The notes beneath the pieces are model-generated. The model searched no databases. It was not told the origin of the DNA and worked only from the letters and a program-made list of their open reading frames with translations. Below are positions 35,429-44,448 of a stretch of DNA of 64,000 nt, piece by piece. Position 1 is the stretch's first letter, and each line of letters opens with the position of its first letter. The DNA comes from Variovorax paradoxus_P (GTDB lineage Bacteria; Pseudomonadota; Gammaproteobacteria; Burkholderiales; Burkholderiaceae_C), in the NCBI RefSeq assembly GCF_050627025.1, contig NZ_CP192472.1. One strand, 5' to 3'. Made by a program: the position numbers and the translations under genes.

Positions 35429-36397
35429 CTACGCGCTGGGCAGCGCCTGCACTGGCGCGGCAGGCAAGCTCCGCGCATGCGCCTTCAGACAGGCGATGAA
35501 ATCCATGAGCGTGGCTGAAACGTGCTCGCGGTTCCACACCACGGTGATCGGGCCGAAGCGGATGTTCGAATCAATGGCGACCTTCCGGAACAGCCCCAGC
35601 GAGGCCATGTAGTCCGCCATGGATTCCGCACACACGCCAACATAGTCGCCCTTTTGCAGCAGGGCCTGCATCATGGCCAGCGAGGCGGTTTCTGCCTTGG
35701 GCACCAGCCACGATGCCTGTTGCTCGATGAGATAGGCATCCATCTGGATGCGAGTGAGCGTGCCCAGGGGCGGCATCACCCATTTCTCCCGCAGTACGTC
35801 GGCAAAGCCCAGCGGTTGGTTGCTGTCCCAGTGCTTGCTGCCCTGGCCGATGACGATGCTCACCTTGTCGTCGAAGAGCACGTGGTGCGCCAGCTGCGGC
35901 TGGTGCGCCCGCGCATCCAGAACACCGATCACGGCATCCATGGCACGCGTGTCCAAGCCCTTGAGCAGGTCGTCGAACAGCCCGTCGTGGATGGACACGG
36001 CCACATCGGCATGGCGCTGCTGGAACGCGGTCACGGCTTCGGGCAGACCGCCGGCGATGCCCGCCCAGACGCTGCCCACGTTCAGACGCGGCACGCGTCC
36101 CGCGGCCACCGCACGCATCTCGCGGCCGGTGCGGACGATGTCGCCCAGCACGGTGATGGCCAGCCGCTTGAGCAGATGCCCCGCAGGCGTCAACTGCACC
36201 TTGCGCCCGCGCACCACCAGCGGCGTGCCCGCCACGCGTTCGAGCTCTGCCAGCCAGTGCGACATCGCCGATTGCGTCATGTGCAGCCGCGCCGCCGCCT
36301 CGGTCAGCGTGCCCGCCTCGTCCAGCACCAGAAAGGATTCCAGATGTCGGACCTTGATGCCTCGCGCCCAGGAGAGACCTTCTGAGCGCTCAATCAT
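35429..36397 (-). CDS. LysR family transcriptional regulator
   Basis: This 322-residue LysR regulator has a helix-turn-helix within LTEAAARLHMTQSAMSHWLA and a ligand-binding domain of the type often found beside Bug receptors in Burkholderiales. It is divergent from a Bug receptor gene across a 102-bp gap containing a short dyad. It probably controls that receptor and the downstream gamma-glutamyltransferase-like gene. Confidence 0.9.
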   Translation of the reverse strand: MIERSEGLSWARGIKVRHLESFLVLDEAGTLTEAAARLHMTQSAMSHWLAELERVAGTPLVVRGRKVQLTPAGHLLKRLAITVLGDIVRTGREMRAVAAGRVPRLNVGSVWAGIAGGLPEAVTAFQQRHADVAVSIHDGLFDDLLKGLDTRAMDAVIGVLDARAHQPQLAHHVLFDDKVSIVIGQGSKHWDSNQPLGFADVLREKWVMPPLGTLTRIQMDAYLIEQQASWLVPKAETASLAMMQALLQKGDYVGVCAESMADYMASLGLFRKVAIDSNIRFGPITVVWNREHVSATLMDFIACLKAHARSLPAAPVQALPSA

Positions 36398-36453
36398 GAG
36401 TAAACCTTCATGGGTCCATTTTGCATTTTCACTAGGCGGATGGCGGGGTTGTC

Positions 36454-36469
36454 ATGAAAATTACTTCAT
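36454..36469. promoter_or_regulatory. candidate LysR-binding dyad
   Basis: ATGAA (36454-36458) and TTCAT (36465-36469) form an inverted repeat with a 6-bp AT-rich spacer. It lies in the short divergent gap between the LysR gene and the Bug receptor gene. Short dyads in such positions are commonly LysR sites; this one is weak. Confidence 0.35.
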
Positions 36470-36499
36470 CTTTTATGTCAGACCCTCAGAGGAATTCCT

Positions 36500-37486
36500 G
36501 TGCCTGAAGCAATCACGAACGTCTACAAGATCCTGATGGGTGTCGCGGTCGCGGCCGTCACGGTCACCTCCGTGTACGCGCAAGCCCCCTACCCCAGCCG
36601 GCCCGTGCGCTTGGTCGTATCGCAGGCCCCGGGCGGCAGCAGCGACACGATCGCACGCATGTGGGCCGAGCACGCAGGTAAGGCCATGGGTGCCACCATC
36701 GTGGTGGAGAACAAGCCCGGTGCGGGCGGCATCATTGCTGCACAGAGCGCGCTGAATGCGCCCGCCGATGGCTACACGCTGCTGTTGGGCAGCGTGTCGC
36801 TGATGGTGCTCAACCAGTTCACCTACAAGCCGCTGCCCTACAACCCCGAGAAGGATTTTGTGGGCGTGACCATGCTGACCACGGTGCCGTTCGTGCTGTC
36901 GGCCAATCCGGCCACGGGCATCAAGACGCTCAAGGATCTGACGGAAAAAGCCAAGGCGGCGCCCGGCAAGCTGAACTTCGCGTCCGCCGGCCTGGGGAAC
37001 TCCACCCATCTCGCTGTCGAGTTGGTGAGCAATGCCCTGGGCATTTCGATGACCCACATTCCTTACAAAGGCGAGGCCGACGGCATCCTGGCCACCATCG
37101 GTGGGCAGACCGAAGTGATGGCACCGGTGTATGGCACTGCCCTGCCCCACATCAAGAACCACAAGCTCAACCCACTGGCCGTGTTGTCGCCACAGCGAAC
37201 CCCCGAGCTGCCCGATGTGCCGACCCTTGGCGAGCTGGGCGTGAAGGGCTTCGACAACATGGGCTGGAGTGCCGTGGTGGCGCGCACCGGTACGCCGGTC
37301 GACATCGTGGAAAAGCTCAACAAGGCGACGGCAGCCTTCCACAATAGTCCCGACGTGCAGGCCAAGCTCAAGAGCATGGGCGTGATTGCCATGTCGGGCC
37401 CTTCCGCGCTGGTCATGGAAACGGCGGCGCGCGACGCCAAGGCCTGGGGTCCCACGCTCGGGGCGCTGAACCTCAGCGCCAAGTAA
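36500..37486 (+). CDS. Bug/TctC family solute receptor
   Basis: This 328-residue periplasmic receptor has a signal peptide ending near TSVYAQAPYP, followed by LVVSQAPGGSSDTIARMWAE and VVENKPGAGG. The GTG start at 36500 is supported by GAGGAA 5-6 nt upstream. It is divergent from a LysR regulator and precedes a gamma-glutamyltransferase-like gene by 92 bp. I infer that it captures the substrate of that enzyme or a related carboxylate. Confidence 0.92.
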   Translation: MPEAITNVYKILMGVAVAAVTVTSVYAQAPYPSRPVRLVVSQAPGGSSDTIARMWAEHAGKAMGATIVVENKPGAGGIIAAQSALNAPADGYTLLLGSVSLMVLNQFTYKPLPYNPEKDFVGVTMLTTVPFVLSANPATGIKTLKDLTEKAKAAPGKLNFASAGLGNSTHLAVELVSNALGISMTHIPYKGEADGILATIGGQTEVMAPVYGTALPHIKNHKLNPLAVLSPQRTPELPDVPTLGELGVKGFDNMGWSAVVARTGTPVDIVEKLNKATAAFHNSPDVQAKLKSMGVIAMSGPSALVMETAARDAKAWGPTLGALNLSAK

Positions 37487-37578
37487 GCCGGCGGCTTGCG
37501 CAAGGCCGCTCCCTTTTTCCTCCCAACCTCACCCATTGCCGTATCGCCGATGCAGCAAGGGGCTCGTCATCACACCTC

Positions 37579-39210
37579 ATGAAAAAAGAAGCAATGGTGG
37601 TCTGCCCGCAGCCCGAAGCGGCCGAATCCGGCATCGACATCCTGCGCGCAGGCGGCAACGCGGTGGACGCCGCCGTGGCCACTGCCTTGGCGCAGACGGT
37701 GGTCGACCCGCTGATGTGCGGCATCGCAGGTTTTGGCACCGCCGCCGTGTACCTGCCCGGCGCCCAGGTGCACGAATATTTCGACTTCCACTCGCCCGCG
37801 CCGCTGGCGGCCAGGGAAGACATGTGGGAGCACCTGCTGGAGGGGGAGACCAAGGACGGCTTCGGCTTCATCCTCAAGGGCCGCGTCAACGACATCGGCC
37901 CCCAGTCCATCGGTACGCCGGCCACGCTCAAGGGTCTGGAGGCCATGCACCAGGCGCACGGCCGCTTGCCGTGGCAGCAGGTGGTGGAGCCCGCCATCCG
38001 CTGGGCCGCGGACGGCTACTTTGTGCGCCCCGGCATGCACGCATTCTGGATCGACGAGCCCACCATGGGCCGCGTCGGCAACCTGGAGCGACTGCAGTAC
38101 TGCGAGGACAGCCGCCAGCTGTACTGCCGCCCCGACGGCCGTCCCAAGCCCATCGGTGCGCCGCTGCGCAACGAAGGCATGGCCGCCGTGCTGCGCCAGA
38201 TTGCCGAAGAAGGCGCGCGCCCGTTCTACCAGGGCGACCTGGCGCACAAGATGGTGGCGCACCTGCAGTCGCTGGGCGCGCTGATCACGCTTGACGACCT
38301 GGCCCGCTACCAAGTGCAACGCAACGCGCCGCTGGTGGGCCACTACCGCGACCGCACCGTCACCACCAACCAGCCCCCGGGCGGTGGCGCCATGCTGCTG
38401 GAGATGCTCAATATCCTCGAGCACTTCGATCTGGCGAGCCTGGAGCACAACAGCCCCGCCTACCTGCAGACGGTGTGCGAGGCCATGAAGAAGGCGACGA
38501 TCGACAAGGACCGCTGCATCGGCGACCCGAAGTTCTTCGACGTGCCGCTGGACCGGTTGCTGTCCAAGGACATGGCCCGCGGAGTGGCCGAGCAGATCCG
38601 TACGGGCCATCGCTTCAACGTGGAGCGCGTGAACCCCGGTGCGCCCGTGCCGCGCGACACCACCCACCTGAGCGTGGTGGACGCCGACGGCAACGCCGTG
38701 TCCCTCACCCACTCACTGGCCATGCCCTCGGGCATCATCACCCCGGGCATGGGCTTTCTGTACAACGGCTGCATGGGTGTGTTCGACCCGCGCCCGGGCC
38801 GCGCGGGCAGCATCCAGCCGGGCAAGAGCCGCTTCACCTCGTCATGCCCCACCATGACCTTCAAGGACGGCGAGCTCGACGTGGTGCTTGGCGCCCCCGG
38901 AGGCACGCAGATCGCGATGGGCGTGCTGCAGGTGCTGCTCAACGTGATCGACCACGGCATGGAGATGCAGGCTGCCGTGTCGGCGCCGCGCTTCTCGTCC
39001 ACCAGCAATGCCATCGACGTGTGCAACCGCATTCCGCGCTCCGTCACGCGCACACTGGAAGCACAGGGCTACGCCATTGGCCGCAACCCGTACAACTACA
39101 CCATCGGCTGGGTGCACGGCGTGCAGGTACAGGCCGATGGCCTGCACGGCGGCGCCGACCCCGGCCGCGATGGCGTGGCATACCGGCTGCGCATGGACCC
39201 GGCGCGCTGA
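37579..39210 (+). CDS. gamma-glutamyltransferase-like Ntn hydrolase, no signal peptide
   Basis: This 543-residue protein of the gamma-glutamyltranspeptidase family has the N-terminal AGGNAVDAAVATALAQTVVD. The self-processing Thr lies near residue 361 in DTTHLSVVDADGNAVSLT, and a conserved glycine loop in VLGAPGGTQIAMGVLQ. It starts MKKEAMVV without a signal peptide, so it is probably cytoplasmic, unlike the exported GGT at 59.2-60.9 kb. Next to a Bug receptor and LysR regulator it probably hydrolyses a specific amide or gamma-glutamyl compound in catabolism; the substrate is unknown. Confidence 0.87.
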   Translation: MKKEAMVVCPQPEAAESGIDILRAGGNAVDAAVATALAQTVVDPLMCGIAGFGTAAVYLPGAQVHEYFDFHSPAPLAAREDMWEHLLEGETKDGFGFILKGRVNDIGPQSIGTPATLKGLEAMHQAHGRLPWQQVVEPAIRWAADGYFVRPGMHAFWIDEPTMGRVGNLERLQYCEDSRQLYCRPDGRPKPIGAPLRNEGMAAVLRQIAEEGARPFYQGDLAHKMVAHLQSLGALITLDDLARYQVQRNAPLVGHYRDRTVTTNQPPGGGAMLLEMLNILEHFDLASLEHNSPAYLQTVCEAMKKATIDKDRCIGDPKFFDVPLDRLLSKDMARGVAEQIRTGHRFNVERVNPGAPVPRDTTHLSVVDADGNAVSLTHSLAMPSGIITPGMGFLYNGCMGVFDPRPGRAGSIQPGKSRFTSSCPTMTFKDGELDVVLGAPGGTQIAMGVLQVLLNVIDHGMEMQAAVSAPRFSSTSNAIDVCNRIPRSVTRTLEAQGYAIGRNPYNYTIGWVHGVQVQADGLHGGADPGRDGVAYRLRMDPAR

Positions 39211-39828
39211 TCGGCTGGATCCGAATTGTTGTTGGGGCGCTGGAGGGAATTGAAGAGCCGCGGATGCCAGCTAAAGAAGCCGGGCGGGATGTCGTACCGG
39301 CATCACGTCAACGAGGTGTCGAGAGTGATTGCGCGGTTGTATGGAGCGCTCATTCAGTTGCTGAAACTCGCTCAACAGCCTGTCACAAGCTGTCTTCCCT
39401 GTTTCGCAAAGGGCCGTCGCTTCGATGGAGCTATCGCTGCTGTCGGCGATCGATCGGAAAGAGGGCATGGCCTCAAGCACGCCTCACTCATGCAGGCGCA
39501 TGCCTTTCCCATCCGAGGGTGGCTTGATGCAAGACGACCGGTATCGTTTCACGGGACTCCTGCACAGACTTCACTCTGGCTTCACTTGCGCCGCGCACAC
39601 TGGCTTTCGACAGCGGTTCGGCGCTGGTAGAGGCAAGGGGAAGAAAGAAATGGCTCAGGGAAACGCCTCGATGCCGATACCGCTGTCACTCTTCAAATGG
39701 CCATTGGCCAAGACGGGCGTTGACGAAAGCAGAATGATGCAGAGGCACCGTGTTGAGTATGGGCTTGCGCGCGACAGGGCGTGCGCAGTCGGGGTAGAAG
39801 AGATGAGCAGCAACGGCAGAATCTACTC
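39211..39828. other. gene-poor interval of about 620 bp
   Basis: Several overlapping open frames occur here but none is convincing. A 69-codon minus-strand frame (39271-39480) has ordinary codon composition but no family I recognise. No repeats or strong hairpins are evident. It marks the start of a patchy accessory stretch that continues to 47.5 kb. Confidence 0.4.
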
Positions 39829-40059
39829 ATGATCACAAACCAGGAGTGGACCGACGAAGCATTGAGTGCGATGGCGATCGAGTGGCGCAGGAAAGCGCTC
39901 GAGGGAGAGCTTCACGCGCGCGGGATAGCCCACGAACTCGAAACTGAATTGCGAAGGCGTGCCGGTGCGCCATTCACCAACTACGACACCCTCGATATGC
40001 GGCCGCTCGATATGAGGGCCGCCCGACCCCGTTGGTGGCGGTTCTGGCGCGGGCGCTGA
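39829..40059 (+). CDS. small hypothetical protein
   Basis: This 76-residue protein is largely helical and charged (WTDEALSAMAIEWRRKALEG), with a Tyr-containing middle and a basic, Trp-rich tail ARPRWWRFWRGR. The ATG at 39829 is the best start; a longer reading begins 16 codons earlier. I do not recognise the family. The C-terminal tail could bind membrane or nucleic acid, which is a guess. It stands alone between gene-poor intervals. Confidence 0.5.
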   Translation: MITNQEWTDEALSAMAIEWRRKALEGELHARGIAHELETELRRRAGAPFTNYDTLDMRPLDMRAARPRWWRFWRGR

Positions 40060-40496
40060 TGGTCATTTGCCTCCACCTTGCAGCCCGAAGCCGAACGCCG
40101 CGGACCTAATTGACGATAACCAAAGGCACGTCAATACCCCCTTATCGGCGGCTGAGAACGCACCGCAAAACGGCAGGAACATGCTGCGCCAAGGTCGGCA
40201 GCTCGTCCCTGCAACCGGTAGGTACGCAGCGAAAGCGGACTGTCGTTGGCCGAAGCTAGACTTCCGAGTTCGGCCATGAGTGGTCGTTCGCGATCCGTCC
40301 GAAAGCGGACGCTTCCGCTGCGCACGCCAAGCCGCATCATCTCTCGCCACCGCGCTTGCTCATTGAACCGTAGGGCTACGCTGGATGCTCCTAGCTGTCA
40401 GCCGAATCGCTAGCCACTGCAACCGCCCGACAACGATAGCAACAACACAGAGAATTCGATCCCGTGCGTCGCGATTGAAGATGGCGATAGCATGTA
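40060..40496. other. gene-free interval with repeat fragments
   Basis: No convincing gene is present. CGAAAGCGGAC occurs twice in direct orientation at 40230-40240 and 40300-40310. A 37-bp segment at 40112-40148 recurs at 45719-45755. The interval looks like decayed or repeat-derived intergenic DNA. Confidence 0.5.
40112..40148 (+). repeat. 37-bp dispersed repeat, copy 1
   Basis: This segment matches 45719-45755 at 31 of 37 positions in the same orientation, with the shared core AGGCACGTCAA. Both copies lie in gene-free DNA and bracket a 5.6-kb block of regulator and oxidoreductase genes. Function is unknown. Confidence 0.5.
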
Positions 40497-40515
40497 TGTC
40501 GTTTCTTAAATGACA
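40497..40515. promoter_or_regulatory. operator candidate upstream of LysR gene
   Basis: TGTCGTTT (40497-40504), a 3-bp spacer and AAATGACA (40508-40515) form an imperfect inverted repeat with one mismatch. It ends 11 bp before the LysR start. The same TGTCRTT...AATGACA pattern recurs before the next gene at 41459-41479, so both are probably sites of this LysR protein. Confidence 0.6.
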
Positions 40516-40526
40516 AATTGGCATGC

Positions 40527-41435
40527 ATGGCAGGCTTTGACGATCGGGTGACAAACGGGATCAGCGTGCTGTCCGCGATCGTCGACAGCGGCACGTTTGC
40601 GGCGGCTGGCGACATACTGAACATGTCGCAATCTGGCGTCAGCCGGTCGATTGCGCGGCTTGAGGCGCGGCTGGGTATTCGGCTGCTCGAACGCACCACG
40701 CGATCTGTCAGCCTCACCGACGAGGGCAGGCGCTTCTACGAGCAGGTGATGCCCCTTTTGGCCGGCCTGGAAGAGGCTGCGGCCTCCGCCACCCAAGGCG
40801 CGGCCGCCGTTCGCGGGCGCCTGAGGGTCAATCTTGATCCGTATTTCTCTCGGCTCATCCTGGGGCCAAGGCTGGGCGCATTCCTCGAGAGCTATCCGCA
40901 GTTGCGCCTCGAACTGATCACAACGGATCGCCTGGGCGACCTTGTGGCCGATGGTTTCGATCTGGCCGTGCGCTTCGGAAATCCTCGCCCGTCGACACTG
41001 GTTGCACGCAAGCTGCTGGACACCCGAATGGTGACCATCGCAGCGCCCGCCTACCTCAAGCGCTACGGCCATCCCAAAGACCCACGCGAACTCGAGAAGG
41101 GTCATCACGTCTGCATTCAGTTCCGTGATCCGGAGTCCGGGCGCCCCTATCCATGGGAGTTTCACAAACGTCGCAAGAAGCTGGTGCTCGAAACCAGCGG
41201 CTCGTTGACGGTCAATGATGCCGGAACGCTGTACAGCGTGTGTCTCGCCGGTCACGGGATGGCCCAAGTCATGGACCTGGGCGTCGGGCCGATGATTGCC
41301 GATGGACGATTGGTGGAGGTGTTTCCAGACTGGCCCGATGAGCGGTTTCCGTTGTATGCGCTGCACCCGTCACGCCATCATGTGCCCGCGAAGACGCGCG
41401 CGTTTCTGGACTTCATCGTCGCGCTGCTGCATTAG
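40527..41435 (+). CDS. LysR family transcriptional regulator
   Basis: This 302-residue regulator has a helix-turn-helix in FAAAGDILNMSQSGVSRSIA and an effector domain with GFDLAVRFGNPRPSTLVARK, of the CrgA-like subgroup. I prefer the ATG at 40527 because a TTG three codons earlier abuts the upstream operator. The NmrA-like gene follows in the same direction after 123 bp, which contain a second copy of the operator pattern. This supports autoregulation and control of the downstream pair. Confidence 0.89.
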   Translation: MAGFDDRVTNGISVLSAIVDSGTFAAAGDILNMSQSGVSRSIARLEARLGIRLLERTTRSVSLTDEGRRFYEQVMPLLAGLEEAAASATQGAAAVRGRLRVNLDPYFSRLILGPRLGAFLESYPQLRLELITTDRLGDLVADGFDLAVRFGNPRPSTLVARKLLDTRMVTIAAPAYLKRYGHPKDPRELEKGHHVCIQFRDPESGRPYPWEFHKRRKKLVLETSGSLTVNDAGTLYSVCLAGHGMAQVMDLGVGPMIADGRLVEVFPDWPDERFPLYALHPSRHHVPAKTRAFLDFIVALLH

Positions 41436-41458
41436 CCTCCAGCTTCAATGATGATCTT

Positions 41459-41479
41459 GTGTCATTAATGAAATGACAC
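41459..41479. promoter_or_regulatory. operator candidate upstream of NmrA-like gene
   Basis: GTGTCATT (41459-41466) and AATGACAC (41472-41479) are perfect inverted 8-bp arms around a 5-bp spacer. The site lies 80 bp before the NmrA-like start and shares its arms with the site upstream of the LysR gene. Confidence 0.62.
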
Positions 41480-41558
41480 CCATATCATTGAAGTATCAAG
41501 CTCGTTCTCCGAGACTTCTTGCACCGCGGCTCAGTGCCGCCTTCCCGAGGAGTCTCGA

Positions 41559-42419
41559 ATGTTCGCCATTACAGGAATCACAGGTCAGGTCGGGGGTGCC
41601 GTCGCAAGGGCACTCATCGACAATGGACAGCGGGTACGAGCAGTCGTGCGCGATGCTGAAAAGGGCGCGGCATGGGCGCGCAAAGGATGTGAGGTCGCAG
41701 TCGCGGACCTGTACGATGCCGCCGCACTGAAGAAGGCCTTCGCCGGCGTGCAGGGGGTTTTCTTCCTGCTGCCGCCGGTGTTCGATCCGTCACCCGACTT
41801 TAGCGAAGCGCGTCGTGTGATCGCCGCCGTCCGTGAGGCGCTCGAAGTCGCGCGGCCCTCCAAGATTGTCTCCCTGTCGACGATAGGCGCTCAAGCGCTG
41901 CAGCCAAACCTGCTGCAGCAGCACCGGTTGCAGGAGAAAAGGCTGGGAACCTTGCCGCTGCCTATCACCTTCTTGCGCGCCGCCTGGTTCATGGAGAACG
42001 CAACATGGGATGTCGCACCGGCCCGCACGACCGGCGTGATCCCGAGCTTTCTCTACCCGTTGGACAAGCCGGTGCCGATGGTCGCCACCGAGGACATCGG
42101 GCGCGTGGCGGCCGAGTTGCTCCAGGAAACCTGGCAAGGCAGGCGCGTCGTCGAATTGGAGGGCGCGCGCTTGTCACCCAATGACATCGCCGCAGCCTTT
42201 GGGCGCGTGCTCGAACGCCAGGTGCGGATGGAAGCGGTGCCGCGCGCCACCTGGGAGGCGCTGTTCAAGTCGCAGGGGATGAAGAACCCGGTGCCACGGG
42301 CCCAGATGCTGGATGGCTTCAATGAAGGGTGGATCGACTTCGAGGGTGACGCATCCAGCACGCGCAAAGGTACCGTGTCCCTGGATACGGTTCTGCAAAC
42401 CCTGATCGCGCGCGCCTGA
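41559..42419 (+). CDS. NmrA/NAD(P)-binding family protein
   Basis: This 286-residue atypical short-chain dehydrogenase-like protein has the N-terminal FAITGITGQVGGAVARALID dinucleotide motif and the NmrA-type VRAVVRDAEKGAAW. It lacks the classical Y-x3-K pair, as expected for NmrA-like proteins, which act as redox sensors or quinone reductases. A LysR site precedes it, and it is followed 8 bp later by a serine hydrolase gene, so they form a small operon. Confidence 0.86.
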   Translation: MFAITGITGQVGGAVARALIDNGQRVRAVVRDAEKGAAWARKGCEVAVADLYDAAALKKAFAGVQGVFFLLPPVFDPSPDFSEARRVIAAVREALEVARPSKIVSLSTIGAQALQPNLLQQHRLQEKRLGTLPLPITFLRAAWFMENATWDVAPARTTGVIPSFLYPLDKPVPMVATEDIGRVAAELLQETWQGRRVVELEGARLSPNDIAAAFGRVLERQVRMEAVPRATWEALFKSQGMKNPVPRAQMLDGFNEGWIDFEGDASSTRKGTVSLDTVLQTLIARA

Positions 42420-42427
42420 CAGGAGTC

Positions 42428-43750
42428 ATGAACATGAACCAAGACTTCAGTAGGCGCAATCTGCTCAAAGGTGCTGCCACGTTGATGACCGTCCCCGCGC
42501 TCGCCCAGTTGGCGAGCGCCCCAGTTATGGCGGCGACGGCACGTACCCCGAGCCCGGTGGCCAAATACCCTCGCAGTGGCGCCTTCAACTCGATCGATCG
42601 AGTTCTTCAGCGTGCTGTTGACGGGAGGCAAGTCGCTGGCGTCGTTGCCGTGGGTGCGACTGACAAAGGCATCGTCTACGAAGGGTCGTTCGGCAAGCGC
42701 GACGCGGCGCACGGTCCAGCCATGTCGCTCGACACCGTCTTCTGGCTGCTGTCAATGACGAAGGCGGTAACGGCAATCGCCTGCATGCAACTCGTCGAAC
42801 AGGGCAAGCTGCAACTTGACGATCCCGTGGGCAAACTGATGCCGGAACTGGCGTCGCCCAAGGTTCTGCAAGGCTTCGATGCGTCTGGTGCACCCACGCT
42901 GCGGCCAGCCAGGCGGCCAATCACCTTGCGCCACCTGCTGACCCACACCTCGGGCCTTACCTATAGCAACTGGAGCGACAAGCTGGCCCAGTACGAGAAG
43001 TTCACGGGTCTGCCCGATATCGCCGAAAGCAAGAACGGCGCGTTCGCCGCCCCGCTCGAGTTCGACCCGGGTGATCGCTGGCAGTACGGCACGGGCATGG
43101 ATGCCGTGGGCAAGATCGTCGAGGCCGTTAGCGATCAATCTCTCGAGGTCTACTTCCGCGAGAACATCTTCGCGCCGCTCGGCATGACCGATACCGGCTT
43201 CTTGATCAGCAGTGCGCAGAAGCGTCGCGTGGCGACGACGTACATCCGCCAGTCGGACGGCTCGCTCACGTCGATGCCGTTCGAAATGCCGCAGCGCCCG
43301 GAGTTCTTCTCGGGCGGGGGTGGCCTGTTCGGCACGCCGCGCGACTACATGGCCCTTCTGCAGATGCTGCTGAGCGACGGTACTTTCCGTGGCGCCCGCA
43401 TCCTGAAGCCACAGACGGTGGCCATGATGCGCCAGAACCAGATCGGCGATCTGAACGTGAACCCGCTGAAGACATCCGCGGCAGCGTGGTCGAACGACGC
43501 CGACCTGTTCCCCGGCATGCCGCAGAAGTGGGGCCTGTCGTTCGACATCAACACGCAGCCCGGGCCCAACGGTCGCAGCGCAGGCAGTTACGCGTGGGCC
43601 GGGCTGCTCAACTGCTACTTCTGGGTCGACCCGGTCAAGAAAGTGACCGGTGCGGTATTCACGCAACTGCTGCCGTTCTACGACGCGCGCATGGTCGAAC
43701 TTTTCGGTGTTTTTGAGCGCGGCCTCTACACCGGCTTGGCAAGCGCCTGA
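42428..43750 (+). CDS. Tat-exported serine hydrolase (class C beta-lactamase/esterase family)
   Basis: This 440-residue penicillin-binding-protein-like hydrolase has the catalytic S-x-x-K in LLSMTKAVTAIACMQ (about residue 111) and HLLTHTSGLTYS. A Tyr-containing motif lies in RWQYGTGMD (about residue 220). The N terminus carries a twin-arginine signal, SRRNLLKG, followed by a hydrophobic stretch to APVMAATA, so it is probably exported folded. Relatives include EstB-type esterases and LovD. The substrate is unknown. It follows the NmrA-like gene by 8 bp. Confidence 0.88.
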   Translation: MNMNQDFSRRNLLKGAATLMTVPALAQLASAPVMAATARTPSPVAKYPRSGAFNSIDRVLQRAVDGRQVAGVVAVGATDKGIVYEGSFGKRDAAHGPAMSLDTVFWLLSMTKAVTAIACMQLVEQGKLQLDDPVGKLMPELASPKVLQGFDASGAPTLRPARRPITLRHLLTHTSGLTYSNWSDKLAQYEKFTGLPDIAESKNGAFAAPLEFDPGDRWQYGTGMDAVGKIVEAVSDQSLEVYFRENIFAPLGMTDTGFLISSAQKRRVATTYIRQSDGSLTSMPFEMPQRPEFFSGGGGLFGTPRDYMALLQMLLSDGTFRGARILKPQTVAMMRQNQIGDLNVNPLKTSAAAWSNDADLFPGMPQKWGLSFDINTQPGPNGRSAGSYAWAGLLNCYFWVDPVKKVTGAVFTQLLPFYDARMVELFGVFERGLYTGLASA

Positions 43751-43778
43751 GCTCCTTACATCAACGAGCAAGAAATAG

Positions 43779-43916
43779 ATGCAATCCTTGACCATTCACG
43801 GCCTCTCCATTCCTCGGCTGGAACTGGGCATCTTCCGCATGCGCGGCATGGCCTGCCAGCAGGCCGTCGAGAGCGATCTCGCGCTGGCATACCGGCACAT
43901 AACGGTTGAGAACTAG
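43779..43916 (+). pseudogene. N-terminal fragment of an aldo/keto reductase
   Basis: This 45-codon frame reads like the start of a 2,5-diketogluconate-reductase-type aldo/keto reductase: HGLSIPRLELGIFRMRG followed by CQQAVESDLALAYRHI, then it diverges and stops. A full enzyme has about 270 residues. Two Gly residues of the usual LGLGTF and LGYRHI motifs are altered. It directly follows the serine hydrolase gene and is broken; the rest is not found downstream. Confidence 0.72.
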
Positions 43917-43963
43917 ACAGGCTGCAGTCGGCCAGAACCGGTCCTTTGGTCCAGCCTTGGGCC

Positions 43964-44380
43964 TCAGGAACGCGGCAACGCGCCGATCTGCTGCATCAGT
44001 CCGAGCAGGTCCGGTTGCCCCACTTCGGAGACGATCTTCCCGGTCGAGAATCGATAAATGTTCAGCGCTTGCACGGCAATCGCCTTGCCGGTGGGAGGCA
44101 CGCCGAAAAAAGCTCCGCGATGCGTCCCACGCATCGTGAATCGCGCAGCGATGACATCACCTTCGATGACGGTTTCCTCGAGGGTCCATTGAATGTCGGG
44201 GAAGCCGCCGCGCATCATCCCGATGATCTCCAGGTAGCCTTGTGGCCCGTGCACGGGCTCGGCGCGCCCAGGAACTTGAAACACGGCGTCCGAAGAAACC
44301 AACTCTGTGGCGAGCCGCGGGTCCGCTGTGTTGATGAACTCCACGAAGCGAGTCATGAACTGTCGATTTGTTGTTTGCAT
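43964..44380 (-). CDS. SnoaL-like / NTF2-fold ester cyclase family protein
   Basis: This 138-residue protein has the SnoaL polyketide-cyclase-like fold pattern, with GPQGYLEIIGMMRGGFPDIQ and VAARFTMRGTHRGAFFGVPP readable in register (I read IAARF at the start of the second). The start at 44380 is preferred because the frame further upstream lies in the AraC promoter region. It is divergent from an AraC regulator. Such proteins often isomerise or hydrolyse small molecules; the substrate is unknown. Confidence 0.85.
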   Translation of the reverse strand: MQTTNRQFMTRFVEFINTADPRLATELVSSDAVFQVPGRAEPVHGPQGYLEIIGMMRGGFPDIQWTLEETVIEGDVIAARFTMRGTHRGAFFGVPPTGKAIAVQALNIYRFSTGKIVSEVGQPDLLGLMQQIGALPRS

Positions 44381-44448
44381 CTGTCGCCTCGGGATGTCTA
44401 TCAGGATGGGACCCGGGGCTTGGTCTGCCCGGTGCCCGCGTCCCATAT

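Noticed and set aside
35223..35612. 129-codon plus-strand frame
   Set aside because: It runs antisense into the LysR gene, has no recognisable family and carries long Arg-rich and Ser-rich stretches typical of non-coding GC-rich DNA.
42428..43750. Serine hydrolase as the missing N-formylmaleamate deformylase
   Set aside because: It has a beta-lactamase-type SxxK fold and a Tat signal, so it is exported and not an alpha/beta hydrolase; it also belongs to a different operon 30 kb away.
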